DNA of 26,723 bases. It comes from Siphonobacter sp047605205. Lineage in GTDB: Bacteria; Bacteroidota; Bacteroidia; Cytophagales; Spirosomataceae. The position numbers were made by a program, and so were the translations under genes. Shown piece after piece: positions 1 through 8,424 of the stretch. The notes under the pieces were generated by a model. The model saw only the letters and a list, made by a program, of their open reading frames with translations. It did not search any database and had not been told where the DNA came from. How positions within the stretch are numbered: position 1 is the first letter of the stretch; every line of letters begins with the position of its first letter. Location of the stretch: positions 1 to 26,723 of the forward strand of contig JASGGE010000040.1 of the NCBI GenBank assembly GCA_047605205.1, written 5' to 3'.

Positions 1-82
1 CAAGCAACTGGGACAATCCTAAACTTGTCAACCTATATTAGGACGACTCAATCTATTTACTGTTTTCTGACCTGCATTACTA

Positions 83-595
83 TTAGTTAGCATACTCATA
101 TACGTGGAGGCGATCTTTTAATTCTTTACGAGCCAAGTGAATCCGGTTCTTCACAGTTCCAATTGGAATTTCAAGGCGTTCGGCAATTTCATGGTATTTA
201 AACCCTCGGTAGTACATCATAAACGGATCTTTATACGTACTATCCAGATAATACAGGGCTTTGTTAATGTCTTCCATAGTGAAGGTCGAGTAAGCAAGGT
301 TTTCGGTGCTATTCACCTTTGTATCAATATAATGCAAATTATCAGATTTATCAATAAAGGTATTTTTACGTAGCATTCTCTGATAATTGGTAATAAAGGT
401 ATTCTTCATAATCGTGTAAAGCCACGCTTTCAGGTTGGTGCCATCAGCATACTTATCACGATTGGTCATGGCTTTTAAAAGAGTATCCTGTAATAAATCA
501 TTTGCATCTTCAGCGTCTTTCGTTAACCTCATGGCGAAAGGTCTCAATGACTTAGATAAATGGCCAATGTGATGAGAAAATTCAAGAGTGGTCAT
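83..595 (-). CDS. ECF-type RNA polymerase sigma factor (sigma-70 family)
   Basis: This 170-residue protein is a short two-domain extracytoplasmic-function sigma factor that would direct core RNA polymerase to alternative promoters. Region 2 spans about residues 14-74 and carries the DLLQDT helix and the NLKAWLYTIMKNTF core-binding and -10-recognition segment. Region 4 spans about residues 108-162 and carries the helix-turn-helix YHEIAERLEIPIGTVKNRI. Region 3 is absent, as expected for this group. The pattern, including DKY..GTNLKAWLYTIM.N.F, resembles the widely conserved Bacteroidota sigma group that includes SigP, the PorX partner of Porphyromonas gingivalis; that link is from memory. The start at 595 gives a full region 2. 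No anti-sigma gene adjoins it on the right side, and the left side is outside the window. It is divergent from the TonB receptor gene across 279 bases. Confidence 0.93.
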   Translation of the reverse strand: MTTLEFSHHIGHLSKSLRPFAMRLTKDAEDANDLLQDTLLKAMTNRDKYADGTNLKAWLYTIMKNTFITNYQRMLRKNTFIDKSDNLHYIDTKVNSTENLAYSTFTMEDINKALYYLDSTYKDPFMMYYRGFKYHEIAERLEIPIGTVKNRIHLARKELKDRLHVYEYAN

Positions 596-811
596 GAGTC
601 AGAAAATCGCTTATATTGTTTAAAACTAACCAAGTTTAATTCGAACAGATTAGATATCGCGTGACGAGTTAGTATCGATTTAGTTATTAATGATGGAATT
701 CTATGACTATTGCAAGTAATAGAGAGTTGTCATCAACTGAGTAAAAAATTAGGCCATCTTTTTGAGGATTTTTTTTTCACTTAAACAAAGAGCACATAGA
801 GAAAGAATGGA

Positions 812-851
812 ATAGCTCAATTGCAACATAGTTGCAATTGAGCTATATTTG
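812..851 (+). promoter_or_regulatory. Perfect inverted repeat (operator-like) overlapping the TonB receptor promoter
   Basis: Positions 812-827 and 831-846 form a perfect 16-bp inverted repeat around a 3-base ATA centre; the core reads TTGCAAC-ATA-GTTGCAA. A Bacteroidota-type -7 element TATATTTG lies at 844-851, and a TTG at 821-823 sits 20 bases upstream of it, matching the -33 position. The repeat therefore covers the promoter and ends before the expected transcription start near 858, so it should act as DNA (a dimer binding site) and not as an RNA hairpin. The adjacent sigma-factor gene is divergent, so a terminator role is unlikely. The protein that binds is unknown; a Fur/Zur-family metal repressor is a guess from the target gene. 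Confidence 0.7.
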
Positions 852-874
852 TATTCTGCTTCCTGGTAGAATGA

Positions 875-3181
875 ATGAAATCCATTTTAGTTTGTCTCTT
901 TTTGAGTTTGGTTTGTCTACCAACTTTAGCCCAGCATTGCACATTACGTGGACAGGTGATTGAAAAACAATCCAGACAACCCGTCGCCGGAGCCATCATT
1001 TTATTAGTGGGCTCTAATCGATCCAGTATAACCGATCGAAGTGGACGTTATGAGTTTCAGAATCTTTACCAGGGACATTACTCATTAATTTGTCGTTTGA
1101 TAGGTTATCAGACCGATACCATTCGTACTAATCTTATCCACGAAGAACAAGAGCAGGATTTACATCTTCAGGAAGCCGATATTCATTTACAGGACGTAGT
1201 AGTTACCGCTCACAAACAAGAGGAATCTACCTTACCACGTACGGTACTGGAAGGGCCCCTTCTGGATCAAACACGCGGTAAAACACTGGCCGAAGCCCTT
1301 CAGAACGTTACTGGTGTTACCACCCTTCAAACCGGAAATAGTATTGGTAAACCTATTATTCATGGATTACACTCCAATCGTGTTTTAATTTTAAATAACG
1401 GCACACGTCAGGAAGGGCAGCAATGGGGTAGCGAACACGCCCCTGAAATTGATCCGTTTGTTGCCAAACGGCTTACTGTTGTTAAAGGAGCCGCTGGGGT
1501 TCGATATGGCCCCGAAGCCATCGGGGGTGTTGTATTGGTAGAACCTGCCCCATTGCCTCAGCAAGCTGCTGTTCACGGAGAGGCAACCCTCATTGGCTTT
1601 ACGAATGGGCGTCAAGGAATGAGTTCTGTTTTGTTGGAAGGGGGTATTAAACCTATTTCAGGCTTCAGCTGGCGAGTTCAGGGAACATTAAAGCGTGGTG
1701 GCAATAGCCGTACGCCTCGTTATTTTTTAGCTAACACCGGTATTTCCGAACGCAATTTTTCTCTTGCCGCTGGTTATCGAAGAGGCTCTTGGGCATCTGA
1801 GTTATTCGTCAGTCAGTTCCATACCGAAATTGGTATTTTTACTGGCTCGCACATCGGTAGCCTGGATGATTTACAACGAGTGCTGGAAAACGGAGAGCCC
1901 TTTATTAAAAGTGGCTTCAGCTATAAAATTGGCAGGCCTTATCAGGATGTCTCTCACAATCTGCAAAAACTGAAGGTAACTCATACCACTGCCCAAAGTG
2001 CTATATTCACCTTTACACTTGCCCATCAGCAAAACAGCCGATCAGAGTATGACTTGCATCGTTCGTATACTGATAGCATCGCTGCTTTAAATCAACCCGA
2101 ACTGCATTTCGAGCTCAGTACTTACTCTGGTGATTTACTTTGGGAGCATCAACCCATTGCCAGTAAATTAAAAGGTTCAGCGGGTATGAGCCTCCAGTAT
2201 CAACGGAACCTGGTATATGGTCGCCCACTGATTCCTAACTTTCGTCAGGTCTCTGCGGGTATATTCTGGTTAGAGAAATATACGGCTAATCAGTGGGAAC
2301 TCGAAGGGGGCTTTCGTTATGATTATCGCTATGTGCGGGTAACTACTTTTCCTAAGCGTGGCGTTATCGTTTACAAATATTTAAACTTTGGTAATGTTTC
2401 TGGCACGATTGGAGCAACCCGACGCTTTGGGGAAAATTGGGAAAGCCGACTGAATGCCGGCATGGCCTGGCGACCTCCCAATATCAATGAGTTGTATAGT
2501 GATGGGGTTCATCACGGGGCTGCCGCGTATGAAAAAGGAGACTCGACCCTACGCCCTGAAACAGCTTATAACCTGGATTTCACGACTCAATACACTGGCT
2601 CCAGATTTACCGCTGAGTTATCCGTTTACCGCAACTATATCCAGAATTTCATTTACCTGAAACCTCAGAACGAAACGATTTTAACCATTCGTGGGGCATT
2701 CCCTTATTTCAAACACACTCAGGTAGATGCCGTTTTTCAGGGAATTGATTTTTCGGCAAACTGGCTTCTCCTCCCTAATTGGAATTGGGGGGTGAAGTAT
2801 TCAGTCGTTCGGGCGAAGGATGTACGGAATAATGCCCGTATGGTTCAAATCCCTCCTGATCGTGTCGAAAATTCCATTCGCTGGGAAAGGCCGAAAACCT
2901 TGTCAGGCTTACAAAAGCCGTTTGTACAGGCAGGATACCAATACGTAGCAAAACAAACGATAGCTCCTGAAAACGGCGACTTTGCTCCACCACCAGCCGC
3001 TTACTGGCTATGGAACGCCTCAGTTGGGGGTTCTCTAACGTGGGCAAAACAAGTATTAAACATAAGTCTTTCGGCCACTAACTTGTTTAATACCGTCTAT
3101 CGCGATTACCTGAATCGTTTTCGCTATTATTCAGATGATCTGGGCCAAAATATTAGCCTTCGAATGAAGTATAGCTTTTAA
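875..3181 (+). CDS. TonB-dependent outer membrane receptor with N-terminal carboxypeptidase-regulatory-like domain
   Basis: This 768-residue protein is an outer-membrane receptor that would take up a scarce ligand using TonB-ExbBD energy. A Sec signal peptide covers residues 1-19 (ending TLA). A carboxypeptidase-D regulatory-like domain follows at about 23-90 (GQVIE...PVAGAIILL...GRYEF..L..GHYSL). A TonB-box-like DVVVTA lies at 107-112, the plug at about 120-225 (KPIIHGLHSNRVLILNNG, EIDPFVAKRLTVVKGAAGVRYG, GGVVLVEP) and the beta-barrel runs to the C-terminal YSF. The plug wording resembles ZnuD-like and other metal-uptake receptors, so zinc or another metal is a plausible ligand, but the sequence does not prove it. 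The next gene is convergent. Expression is probably repressed through the inverted repeat that overlaps its promoter, and the predicted mRNA leader is only about 15 bases. Confidence 0.93.
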   Translation: MKSILVCLFLSLVCLPTLAQHCTLRGQVIEKQSRQPVAGAIILLVGSNRSSITDRSGRYEFQNLYQGHYSLICRLIGYQTDTIRTNLIHEEQEQDLHLQEADIHLQDVVVTAHKQEESTLPRTVLEGPLLDQTRGKTLAEALQNVTGVTTLQTGNSIGKPIIHGLHSNRVLILNNGTRQEGQQWGSEHAPEIDPFVAKRLTVVKGAAGVRYGPEAIGGVVLVEPAPLPQQAAVHGEATLIGFTNGRQGMSSVLLEGGIKPISGFSWRVQGTLKRGGNSRTPRYFLANTGISERNFSLAAGYRRGSWASELFVSQFHTEIGIFTGSHIGSLDDLQRVLENGEPFIKSGFSYKIGRPYQDVSHNLQKLKVTHTTAQSAIFTFTLAHQQNSRSEYDLHRSYTDSIAALNQPELHFELSTYSGDLLWEHQPIASKLKGSAGMSLQYQRNLVYGRPLIPNFRQVSAGIFWLEKYTANQWELEGGFRYDYRYVRVTTFPKRGVIVYKYLNFGNVSGTIGATRRFGENWESRLNAGMAWRPPNINELYSDGVHHGAAAYEKGDSTLRPETAYNLDFTTQYTGSRFTAELSVYRNYIQNFIYLKPQNETILTIRGAFPYFKHTQVDAVFQGIDFSANWLLLPNWNWGVKYSVVRAKDVRNNARMVQIPPDRVENSIRWERPKTLSGLQKPFVQAGYQYVAKQTIAPENGDFAPPPAAYWLWNASVGGSLTWAKQVLNISLSATNLFNTVYRDYLNRFRYYSDDLGQNISLRMKYSF

Positions 3182-3215
3182 ATGATACAGCCTTTTATAT
3201 CTGAAGACCATTAAC

Positions 3216-4019
3216 TTAAACGTAGATTTCTCCCTTCAGATAGACGACAGCTTCCCCGGCTATTTCCACCCGATCTCCTAATAATGTTAGCCAAAGATCT
3301 CCGCCACGAGGTGAAATTTGGCGAGCGAATAAGTCTGTTTTACCTAATTTTTCCGCCCAGTAAGGTGCTAGTACCGTATGAGCAGAGCCCGTCACCGGGT
3401 CTTCGTCAATACCTGAGCCCGGGGCAAAAAAGCGGCTGACAAAACCAGCGTTTTTACCAACTGCTGTAACGATTACACCACGAGCTCCAACCCGCTTCAG
3501 CGAACGATGATCTGGATGTAAGGAGGCCACTTTTTCTTCACTTTCTACTACCACCATGTAATCGTTGGTACGGGCTTTAAAAACCTCAATAGGCATTACA
3601 ATCCCCAAGCTTTCCAATAAGCCTTCGGGAATACTTGTCACCTGAGGAGGATTAGCCGGAAAATTCAAGACAAGCCGATTTCCAGCACGACGTACGGTTA
3701 ATATCCCGGAATTTGAATGAAACCGGATTTCATCTTCTTCATACCCTAAGAAATCATAGATGATCCGGGCAGAAGCCAGCGTTGCGTGCCCACATAAGTC
3801 AATTTCAACCGCTGGCGTAAACCATTTCAGGTCAAAATCATTGCCTTTTTTCACAAAAAAAGCCGTTTCTGCCAGGTTATTTTCAGCGGCAATAGCCAAC
3901 ATTTTCTCTTTCGGCAACCAGGTTTCGAGTGGGACTACCGCAGCCGGATTTCCTTTAAAAAGCGTATTGGTAAAAGCATCAGCCTGATAAATGGGAAGTG
4001 TTAATGTTTCCATGAACAT
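3216..4019 (-). CDS. PhzF family isomerase-like protein
   Basis: This 267-residue protein belongs to the PhzF (phenazine biosynthesis protein F, diaminopimelate epimerase fold) family. Visible family marks are the opening PIYQADAFTNTLFKGNPAAVV, the catalytic-region glutamate in NNLAETAFF, DLCGHATLASA near the middle, and the C-terminal GIDEDPVTGSAHTVLAPYW. The length matches the family. Members are cytosolic dimeric isomerases or epimerases; most non-phenazine members have no assigned substrate, and no phenazine genes are present here, so its reaction is unknown. Two starts are possible, at 4019 and two codons later at 4013; neither has a Shine-Dalgarno sequence. It follows the helix-hairpin-helix barrel gene by about 100 bases on the same strand and may be cotranscribed. 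It ends 34 bases from the convergent receptor gene, with no obvious terminator between them. Confidence 0.93.
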   Translation of the reverse strand: MFMETLTLPIYQADAFTNTLFKGNPAAVVPLETWLPKEKMLAIAAENNLAETAFFVKKGNDFDLKWFTPAVEIDLCGHATLASARIIYDFLGYEEDEIRFHSNSGILTVRRAGNRLVLNFPANPPQVTSIPEGLLESLGIVMPIEVFKARTNDYMVVVESEEKVASLHPDHRSLKRVGARGVIVTAVGKNAGFVSRFFAPGSGIDEDPVTGSAHTVLAPYWAEKLGKTDLFARQISPRGGDLWLTLLGDRVEIAGEAVVYLKGEIYV

Positions 4020-4120
4020 TCGTGATAGTATGCAACAAAAGAACTTATTTTCTCAGAATCCATCACTAAAAATGAATGGTTTCCTGTGGAAAGAATATCC
4101 ACCCTATCACTATCTGTTAA

Positions 4121-6121
4121 TTACCATCTCCACCGAATCTGTACTTTTAAATCCGTACGGTGTGAATGGTCAATTTCATCCAGGGCGGAGCCAATCGTCG
4201 GCTGGTTAAACAAGTTTGTTCTTGCCAGCCGCAGCCAGGCATCTAGTTTTCGGCTTAAAGGGTAATGCACCAAAAGGTAACTTCGTAAACCCTGATCGGA
4301 ATAAGCCGGAATCGAAAACGCATAGAGTACATCCTGCTCATAACTATAGATACGGCTATCATAATCGTCAGTATGAAAATACGCGACCCGCCCCGTAAGC
4401 GTAAGGCGATTTAGCTTAGTCTGAACATCCTGAATAAGAGCAAAACCCTGCGATGGCGAATAACCCTGATACGTAAAACGTGCATAAAAAGCCCGGGAGT
4501 TAATTGACCATCGGTTAGATAAGGGTCTATCCAAACCAATACTAAAACCACTCCGATACGTGTTGATTGTTTGTTTTTCTTTTGAAAGCCGAGTCGGAAC
4601 GTTCTTTTCCTTTTGTTCCATAAACCCTTGTATCGTCCAAGTTATCGTCTTCACTGGCCGGTAACTTGCCCGGGCTAACGTCCCAAATCCTTGCGAAGGG
4701 TTATCTACTAAATAGCGTAACCATGGAAAACTGAAATAATCAAGGTAAGCACCCAGTTGCCAACGACGATTTGGAGTATACTTTAAGCCCCCGTATAGGC
4801 CCATTTCATTAATATTTCTGGAATTTTCGGCGAAAGCATTTCCATAAAAAGTATGAAAGTTCCGGTCATACTTTCGGAAAACCATGCTGGCGTCCCAGCG
4901 ACGGCTTAAGCTGGCCAAAACTCCTGTAATGATCCCAATGCCACCTGAAGAAGACCGGGCAGCTTCGCCGAATACATTCAGATTTCGCCACAAATACGAA
5001 TAGTTTATCCCTAGTACTGCGTTTTGCTTTCCCGAAAATTCATACTGATTGTAAAGTTTACTAGCCTTTTGAAGGGCTTTATTGTAATTCGTTTGTAAGT
5101 ACGTAATGCCAACACTCCCCCTACCACCAACCCAACGCAAATGGCCACCCCAATCCTGGCTAGTCAAGCTACCACGGTCGGCAATCTCTGAATCTGTACG
5201 ATGCAAACCTGATGTTTGTAAACTACTTACGGTATCTTCGTTGATAACATTGGCATCTCTGCGAATTCTGGAGTAAAATCCGGTTAACTCCAGCTGAGGC
5301 ATTAACTGAACTGTTGCGGAAGCTCCTCGAAAAAATCCATATTCGGTTGTTGATGTATACGCTCTTGCTCCAAGATGGCTTCTCCGGGTTGTTAAAACTG
5401 GTTCAGAACCTTTCCCCAGGTAAAAGCCTCCTGCCAGAATCAGACCCTGTCCGATCTGCAACTGGTAATCACCCATGGAAAGATTTTTTAGTCTACCCCG
5501 ATTTTGAATTTGAGCATGAGCAGAGATAAAATCTACGCCATACCGGTGCGTTGAAGTATTCCACACAAAAGGCTCACCAGCGTCCTGTTTAGCCGTAAAT
5601 CCTATACTGAAATCCCGGGCTGCATAGCCCTTATAACGAGTAACCATTCGGTATGGATGGCCTTGATAAGGGTTTTTTGTAAGAGAAGTGAAGCCTTTCC
5701 GGGTTTCAAGAACCTGATCATACCGAAGAAGCACGTAATGATTTGTATCAGTTATCAAACGACTATTCCCCACTTTGACCAAAGGCAGCAACTTCTGAAT
5801 CGTAAGTGGGTCAAAAAGTGGTATAGCCTGTAGTTCATACAGTGATACTAGCGAGCCACTCAGGTTTCGGTATTCAAAAAATCTCTGAATTTGTTTTTCG
5901 GATAGTACGTATAGAGCCGAAAGATCTTCATAAGTAGCTTTATTCAAGTCTAATGGCCGCTGATAATACTGATACAAATTGTCCAGTACCTCATCACTTA
6001 CATTTTCAGACTGATTAGGCAGTAAGTGTTGGGTCAATGCGGCGGCGTCCAGTTCAGGGCGAACTGGTTCCTGAGCCCAGCAATAGAGAGGAAATAAGAA
6101 TACTAGAAAACGTACTTTCAT
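4121..6121 (-). CDS. Helix-hairpin-helix domain protein with outer-membrane-barrel-like C-terminal part
   Basis: I chose the ATG at 6121, which directly begins a signal peptide (MKVRFLVFLFPLYCWA), over an in-frame ATG six codons upstream at 6139; this gives 666 residues. After cleavage near residue 16, residues about 54-117 hold two helix-hairpin-helix-like units (LDLNKATYEDLSALYVLSEKQIQRF, then LYELQAIPLFDPLTIQKLLPLV), as in ComEA-type DNA-binding domains. The remaining roughly 540 residues are rich in alternating hydrophobic/aromatic strands (GDYQLQIGQGLILAGGFYLGKG and many later segments) and end in the aromatic RWRW, as expected of an outer-membrane beta-barrel. Proteins of this design are common in Cytophagales but, as far as I know, have no assigned function. 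It could be an outer-membrane channel with a periplasmic nucleic-acid- or protein-binding domain; that is inference. Confidence 0.8.
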   Translation of the reverse strand: MKVRFLVFLFPLYCWAQEPVRPELDAAALTQHLLPNQSENVSDEVLDNLYQYYQRPLDLNKATYEDLSALYVLSEKQIQRFFEYRNLSGSLVSLYELQAIPLFDPLTIQKLLPLVKVGNSRLITDTNHYVLLRYDQVLETRKGFTSLTKNPYQGHPYRMVTRYKGYAARDFSIGFTAKQDAGEPFVWNTSTHRYGVDFISAHAQIQNRGRLKNLSMGDYQLQIGQGLILAGGFYLGKGSEPVLTTRRSHLGARAYTSTTEYGFFRGASATVQLMPQLELTGFYSRIRRDANVINEDTVSSLQTSGLHRTDSEIADRGSLTSQDWGGHLRWVGGRGSVGITYLQTNYNKALQKASKLYNQYEFSGKQNAVLGINYSYLWRNLNVFGEAARSSSGGIGIITGVLASLSRRWDASMVFRKYDRNFHTFYGNAFAENSRNINEMGLYGGLKYTPNRRWQLGAYLDYFSFPWLRYLVDNPSQGFGTLARASYRPVKTITWTIQGFMEQKEKNVPTRLSKEKQTINTYRSGFSIGLDRPLSNRWSINSRAFYARFTYQGYSPSQGFALIQDVQTKLNRLTLTGRVAYFHTDDYDSRIYSYEQDVLYAFSIPAYSDQGLRSYLLVHYPLSRKLDAWLRLARTNLFNQPTIGSALDEIDHSHRTDLKVQIRWRW

Positions 6122-6198
6122 TGGTTGGAGGTAAACCAACGAAAATCATAAATAATGTTTTTTACTTAAAGATTTACTTATTAAACGGACATCTACCT

Positions 6199-6236
6199 AC
6201 TAAAAGAGCTACTTCGTGTGAAGTAGCTCTTTTAGT
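6199..6236. terminator. Stem-loop terminator after the PorE-like gene
   Basis: Positions 6199-6215 and 6220-6236 form a perfect 17-bp stem with a 4-base loop (GTGT on the + strand). It lies 20 bases beyond the stop of the PorE-like gene and about 80 bases before the start of the barrel gene on the same (-) strand. The arms contain A and T runs, so it could work on either strand. It most likely ends PorE-like transcription and separates the two genes. Confidence 0.65.
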
Positions 6237-6255
6237 TCATTATAGGCTGCTATAA

Positions 6256-8247
6256 CTATTGTAGACCAACAATTTTAAACTCTGTTCGCCGGTTAAGCTG
6301 ATGCTCTTCTTCTGTCTGAGCATTTGGAATAATCAATTCACTTTCTCCATAACCTTTCGCTGTAATTCGTTCAGGTGAAATACCTCTTGAAATAATATAA
6401 TTCACCGCTGATTCGGCCCGACGTTGCGATAATCGCTCATTGTAGGCATTCGTACCACGCGAGTCAGTATGTGACCCCAATTCAATTTTTATATCCGGAT
6501 TATCCTGCATAATGCGTACTACTTTGTCAAGTTCTGTTGACGCATCTACCCGGATGTTGTATTTATCAAAGTCGTAATAAATGGGTTCAATACCAAAGGT
6601 TTTTGTCAACTCTGCCCCTACTTCTTTACGTAACATATCTACGGTTGCGTATAAGGTAGTGTCTGTCACCATTTTAGTTAAGCGTTTTTCAGGGATTTGC
6701 TTTCCTTCCGTGATGAAAAGCTCCTGTTTTTTAATGTATTCGGGTCGTTCAACTACAATGTTATAGTCCCGGCCAATCCGAATTGGATATACGCCAAACT
6801 TGCCATTTGCTCCAGTCGTGGCTTCGCCTACCGACGTTTCGTTATCGTCCAGAACAGTAACTTTTACCCCTTCCAGTGGTTGCTGTGTTTTGGAATCAAT
6901 AACGGTTCCCGCCAGGAAATACCGGACCGTCCGGCCAGGTTTCGAAGGCATAATGGGTTCCGCTGGCGGAATCACGTTAACAATTTGCACGGGTTGCGAA
7001 GACGAAGTGAAGTAATAGATATCGTCATCTCCCTTGCCCCCTTCCCGATTAGAAGCAAAGTAGCCTCTTGTAGAATCCGCCCATACCAAGCCGAAATCAT
7101 CAGCGGTAGAGTTAAAGGGTAAACCCAGATTCTGTACGGCAATAATGCCTTCGTTACGAGTTGCCTCAAACAAATCTAATCCACCAAAACCAGGGTGACC
7201 GTCAGAAGCAAAGTATAATTTAGCATCGGGCGAAACATACGGAAATAACTCATTTCCTGGCGTATTTAAATCACGACCCATATTGGCCGGCCGGCCAAAC
7301 CGACCAGCTTTGTCAATATTAACCCGCCATAAATCGAGCCCACCTGAGCCACCGGCCCGGTTTGATGCAAAGTATAGTGTGCCGCCATCCACTGAAAAGG
7401 CAGGAGAGCCGTCCCATGAAGCAGAATCACTAAATGCCAACCGCTGAGGTTCGCCCCAACCACCCGTTTCTGTCTTACGGCTAATGTACAAATCAACATC
7501 TGCGGAGGTATTTCCTTTCCCTTTCGAACGGCCTGTGTTACCCCGGGCAAAAATCATCATTTTCCCATCTTTCGAGAAAGCAGGGGTGCCCTCATTCATA
7601 TTTTCGCCAAAAATCGCTTCACTTAATAATTCAGGCTTGCCCGTTTCAGTTGGTGAAACCAATTTGGCTTCGTAGAGCCCAAGCATTGGTTGCCCATTTG
7701 CTTTGTACACTAAGTCCTTGCGAGCAGCCGTAAAAATCAGCTGGTCATTATGCAGTACAGGGGCAAATTCTGATGTTTCTGTATTTACGCCGGAAATATC
7801 CGTAATGAGGTAGTTACTAACTTTCCGGCTGAGCGAATCAATCAGCGTCAGGTTTTCCAGCTCACGACGAGCCAGCGTCAAGAGCGAACGGTTGGTTAAT
7901 GAAAGTCTGGAGAACTGAGCCAGCTGATCTGCCGCTGCAGCATATTTCCCCTGTGCTTTCAGAGCATATCCATAATATAGCCGTAAAGTAGGTTCTTCAC
8001 TGCCAGCCTCCAGGGCTTTCTGATAATACTCAGCCGACTGAGGCAAGCGATTCGACCTGCGGTAACTTTCTGCAATTAAGAGATTTGCTTTTGCCGGGTC
8101 TTGAGTAGCCGCCTTTTTAAATGATTTAATGGCTAGTTCATACTCGCCATTGTCGTAATGTTTTTCGGCAGTTTGCATAGCCGAATTACAGGCAGCTAAG
8201 CTTACACCAAGAAATAATACCAATAGACGAGAAGTAATCAACTTCAT
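6256..8247 (-). CDS. PorE-like OmpA-family lipoprotein (TPR, beta-propeller, CRD, OmpA_C)
   Basis: This 663-residue lipoprotein begins with a lipobox signal peptide (VSLAAC, lipidated Cys20). TPR-like helices follow at about 26-125 (YDNGEYELAIKSFKKAATQDP, YYQKALEAGS), then PD40/WD40-like propeller blades at about 155-420 (DLYISRK, SPAFSVDGGTLYFASNRAGGSGGLDLW, PYVSPDAKLYFASDGHPGFGGLDLF). A carboxypeptidase-regulatory-like domain lies at about 450-520 and an OmpA-like peptidoglycan-binding domain at about 552-663, with SHTDSRG, YNERLSQRRA and NRRTEF. This domain order is that of PorE, a peptidoglycan-anchored lipoprotein of the type IX secretion system. Bacteroidota genomes carry several paralogues of similar build, so a true PorE role is not certain, and no other T9SS gene is in the window. 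The conserved OmpA_C Asp and Arg that contact diaminopimelate are present. Confidence 0.88.
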   Translation of the reverse strand: MKLITSRLLVLFLGVSLAACNSAMQTAEKHYDNGEYELAIKSFKKAATQDPAKANLLIAESYRRSNRLPQSAEYYQKALEAGSEEPTLRLYYGYALKAQGKYAAAADQLAQFSRLSLTNRSLLTLARRELENLTLIDSLSRKVSNYLITDISGVNTETSEFAPVLHNDQLIFTAARKDLVYKANGQPMLGLYEAKLVSPTETGKPELLSEAIFGENMNEGTPAFSKDGKMMIFARGNTGRSKGKGNTSADVDLYISRKTETGGWGEPQRLAFSDSASWDGSPAFSVDGGTLYFASNRAGGSGGLDLWRVNIDKAGRFGRPANMGRDLNTPGNELFPYVSPDAKLYFASDGHPGFGGLDLFEATRNEGIIAVQNLGLPFNSTADDFGLVWADSTRGYFASNREGGKGDDDIYYFTSSSQPVQIVNVIPPAEPIMPSKPGRTVRYFLAGTVIDSKTQQPLEGVKVTVLDDNETSVGEATTGANGKFGVYPIRIGRDYNIVVERPEYIKKQELFITEGKQIPEKRLTKMVTDTTLYATVDMLRKEVGAELTKTFGIEPIYYDFDKYNIRVDASTELDKVVRIMQDNPDIKIELGSHTDSRGTNAYNERLSQRRAESAVNYIISRGISPERITAKGYGESELIIPNAQTEEEHQLNRRTEFKIVGLQ

Positions 8248-8405
8248 AAGCAGATGCGGTAGTTTGCGGGTTCAAGTTAAGGAAAATCGCCCAAGCCAAT
8301 TCAGTTGGTTTATTTTTCAGGATAGATTAGAAAAAAACTAGTCCTTTCATTCCCTGAAAAAATGACATTCCCTTTGCATAAACCCATTTACTGGGATTTT
8401 TATTT

Positions 8406-8413
8406 TACCTTTG
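8406..8413 (+). promoter_or_regulatory. Candidate -7 promoter element for the pseudouridine synthase gene
   Basis: TACCTTTG matches the Bacteroidota -7 consensus TAnnTTTG. The nearest upstream TTTG (8373-8376) is 29 bases away, which is too far for a normal -33 element, so this assignment is weak. Confidence 0.3.
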
Positions 8414-8424
8414 TCTCCCCTTTT

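Noticed and set aside
812..846. The inverted repeat considered as a transcription terminator
   Set aside because: The gene to its left is divergent, no T-run follows, and the repeat overlaps promoter elements of the gene to its right.
3182..3215. Terminator between the TonB receptor and PhzF genes
   Set aside because: The 34-base gap has no convincing inverted repeat.
6697..7122. A 141-codon + strand frame opposite the PorE-like gene
   Set aside because: It lies fully antisense within a well-supported gene and shows no protein family signature.
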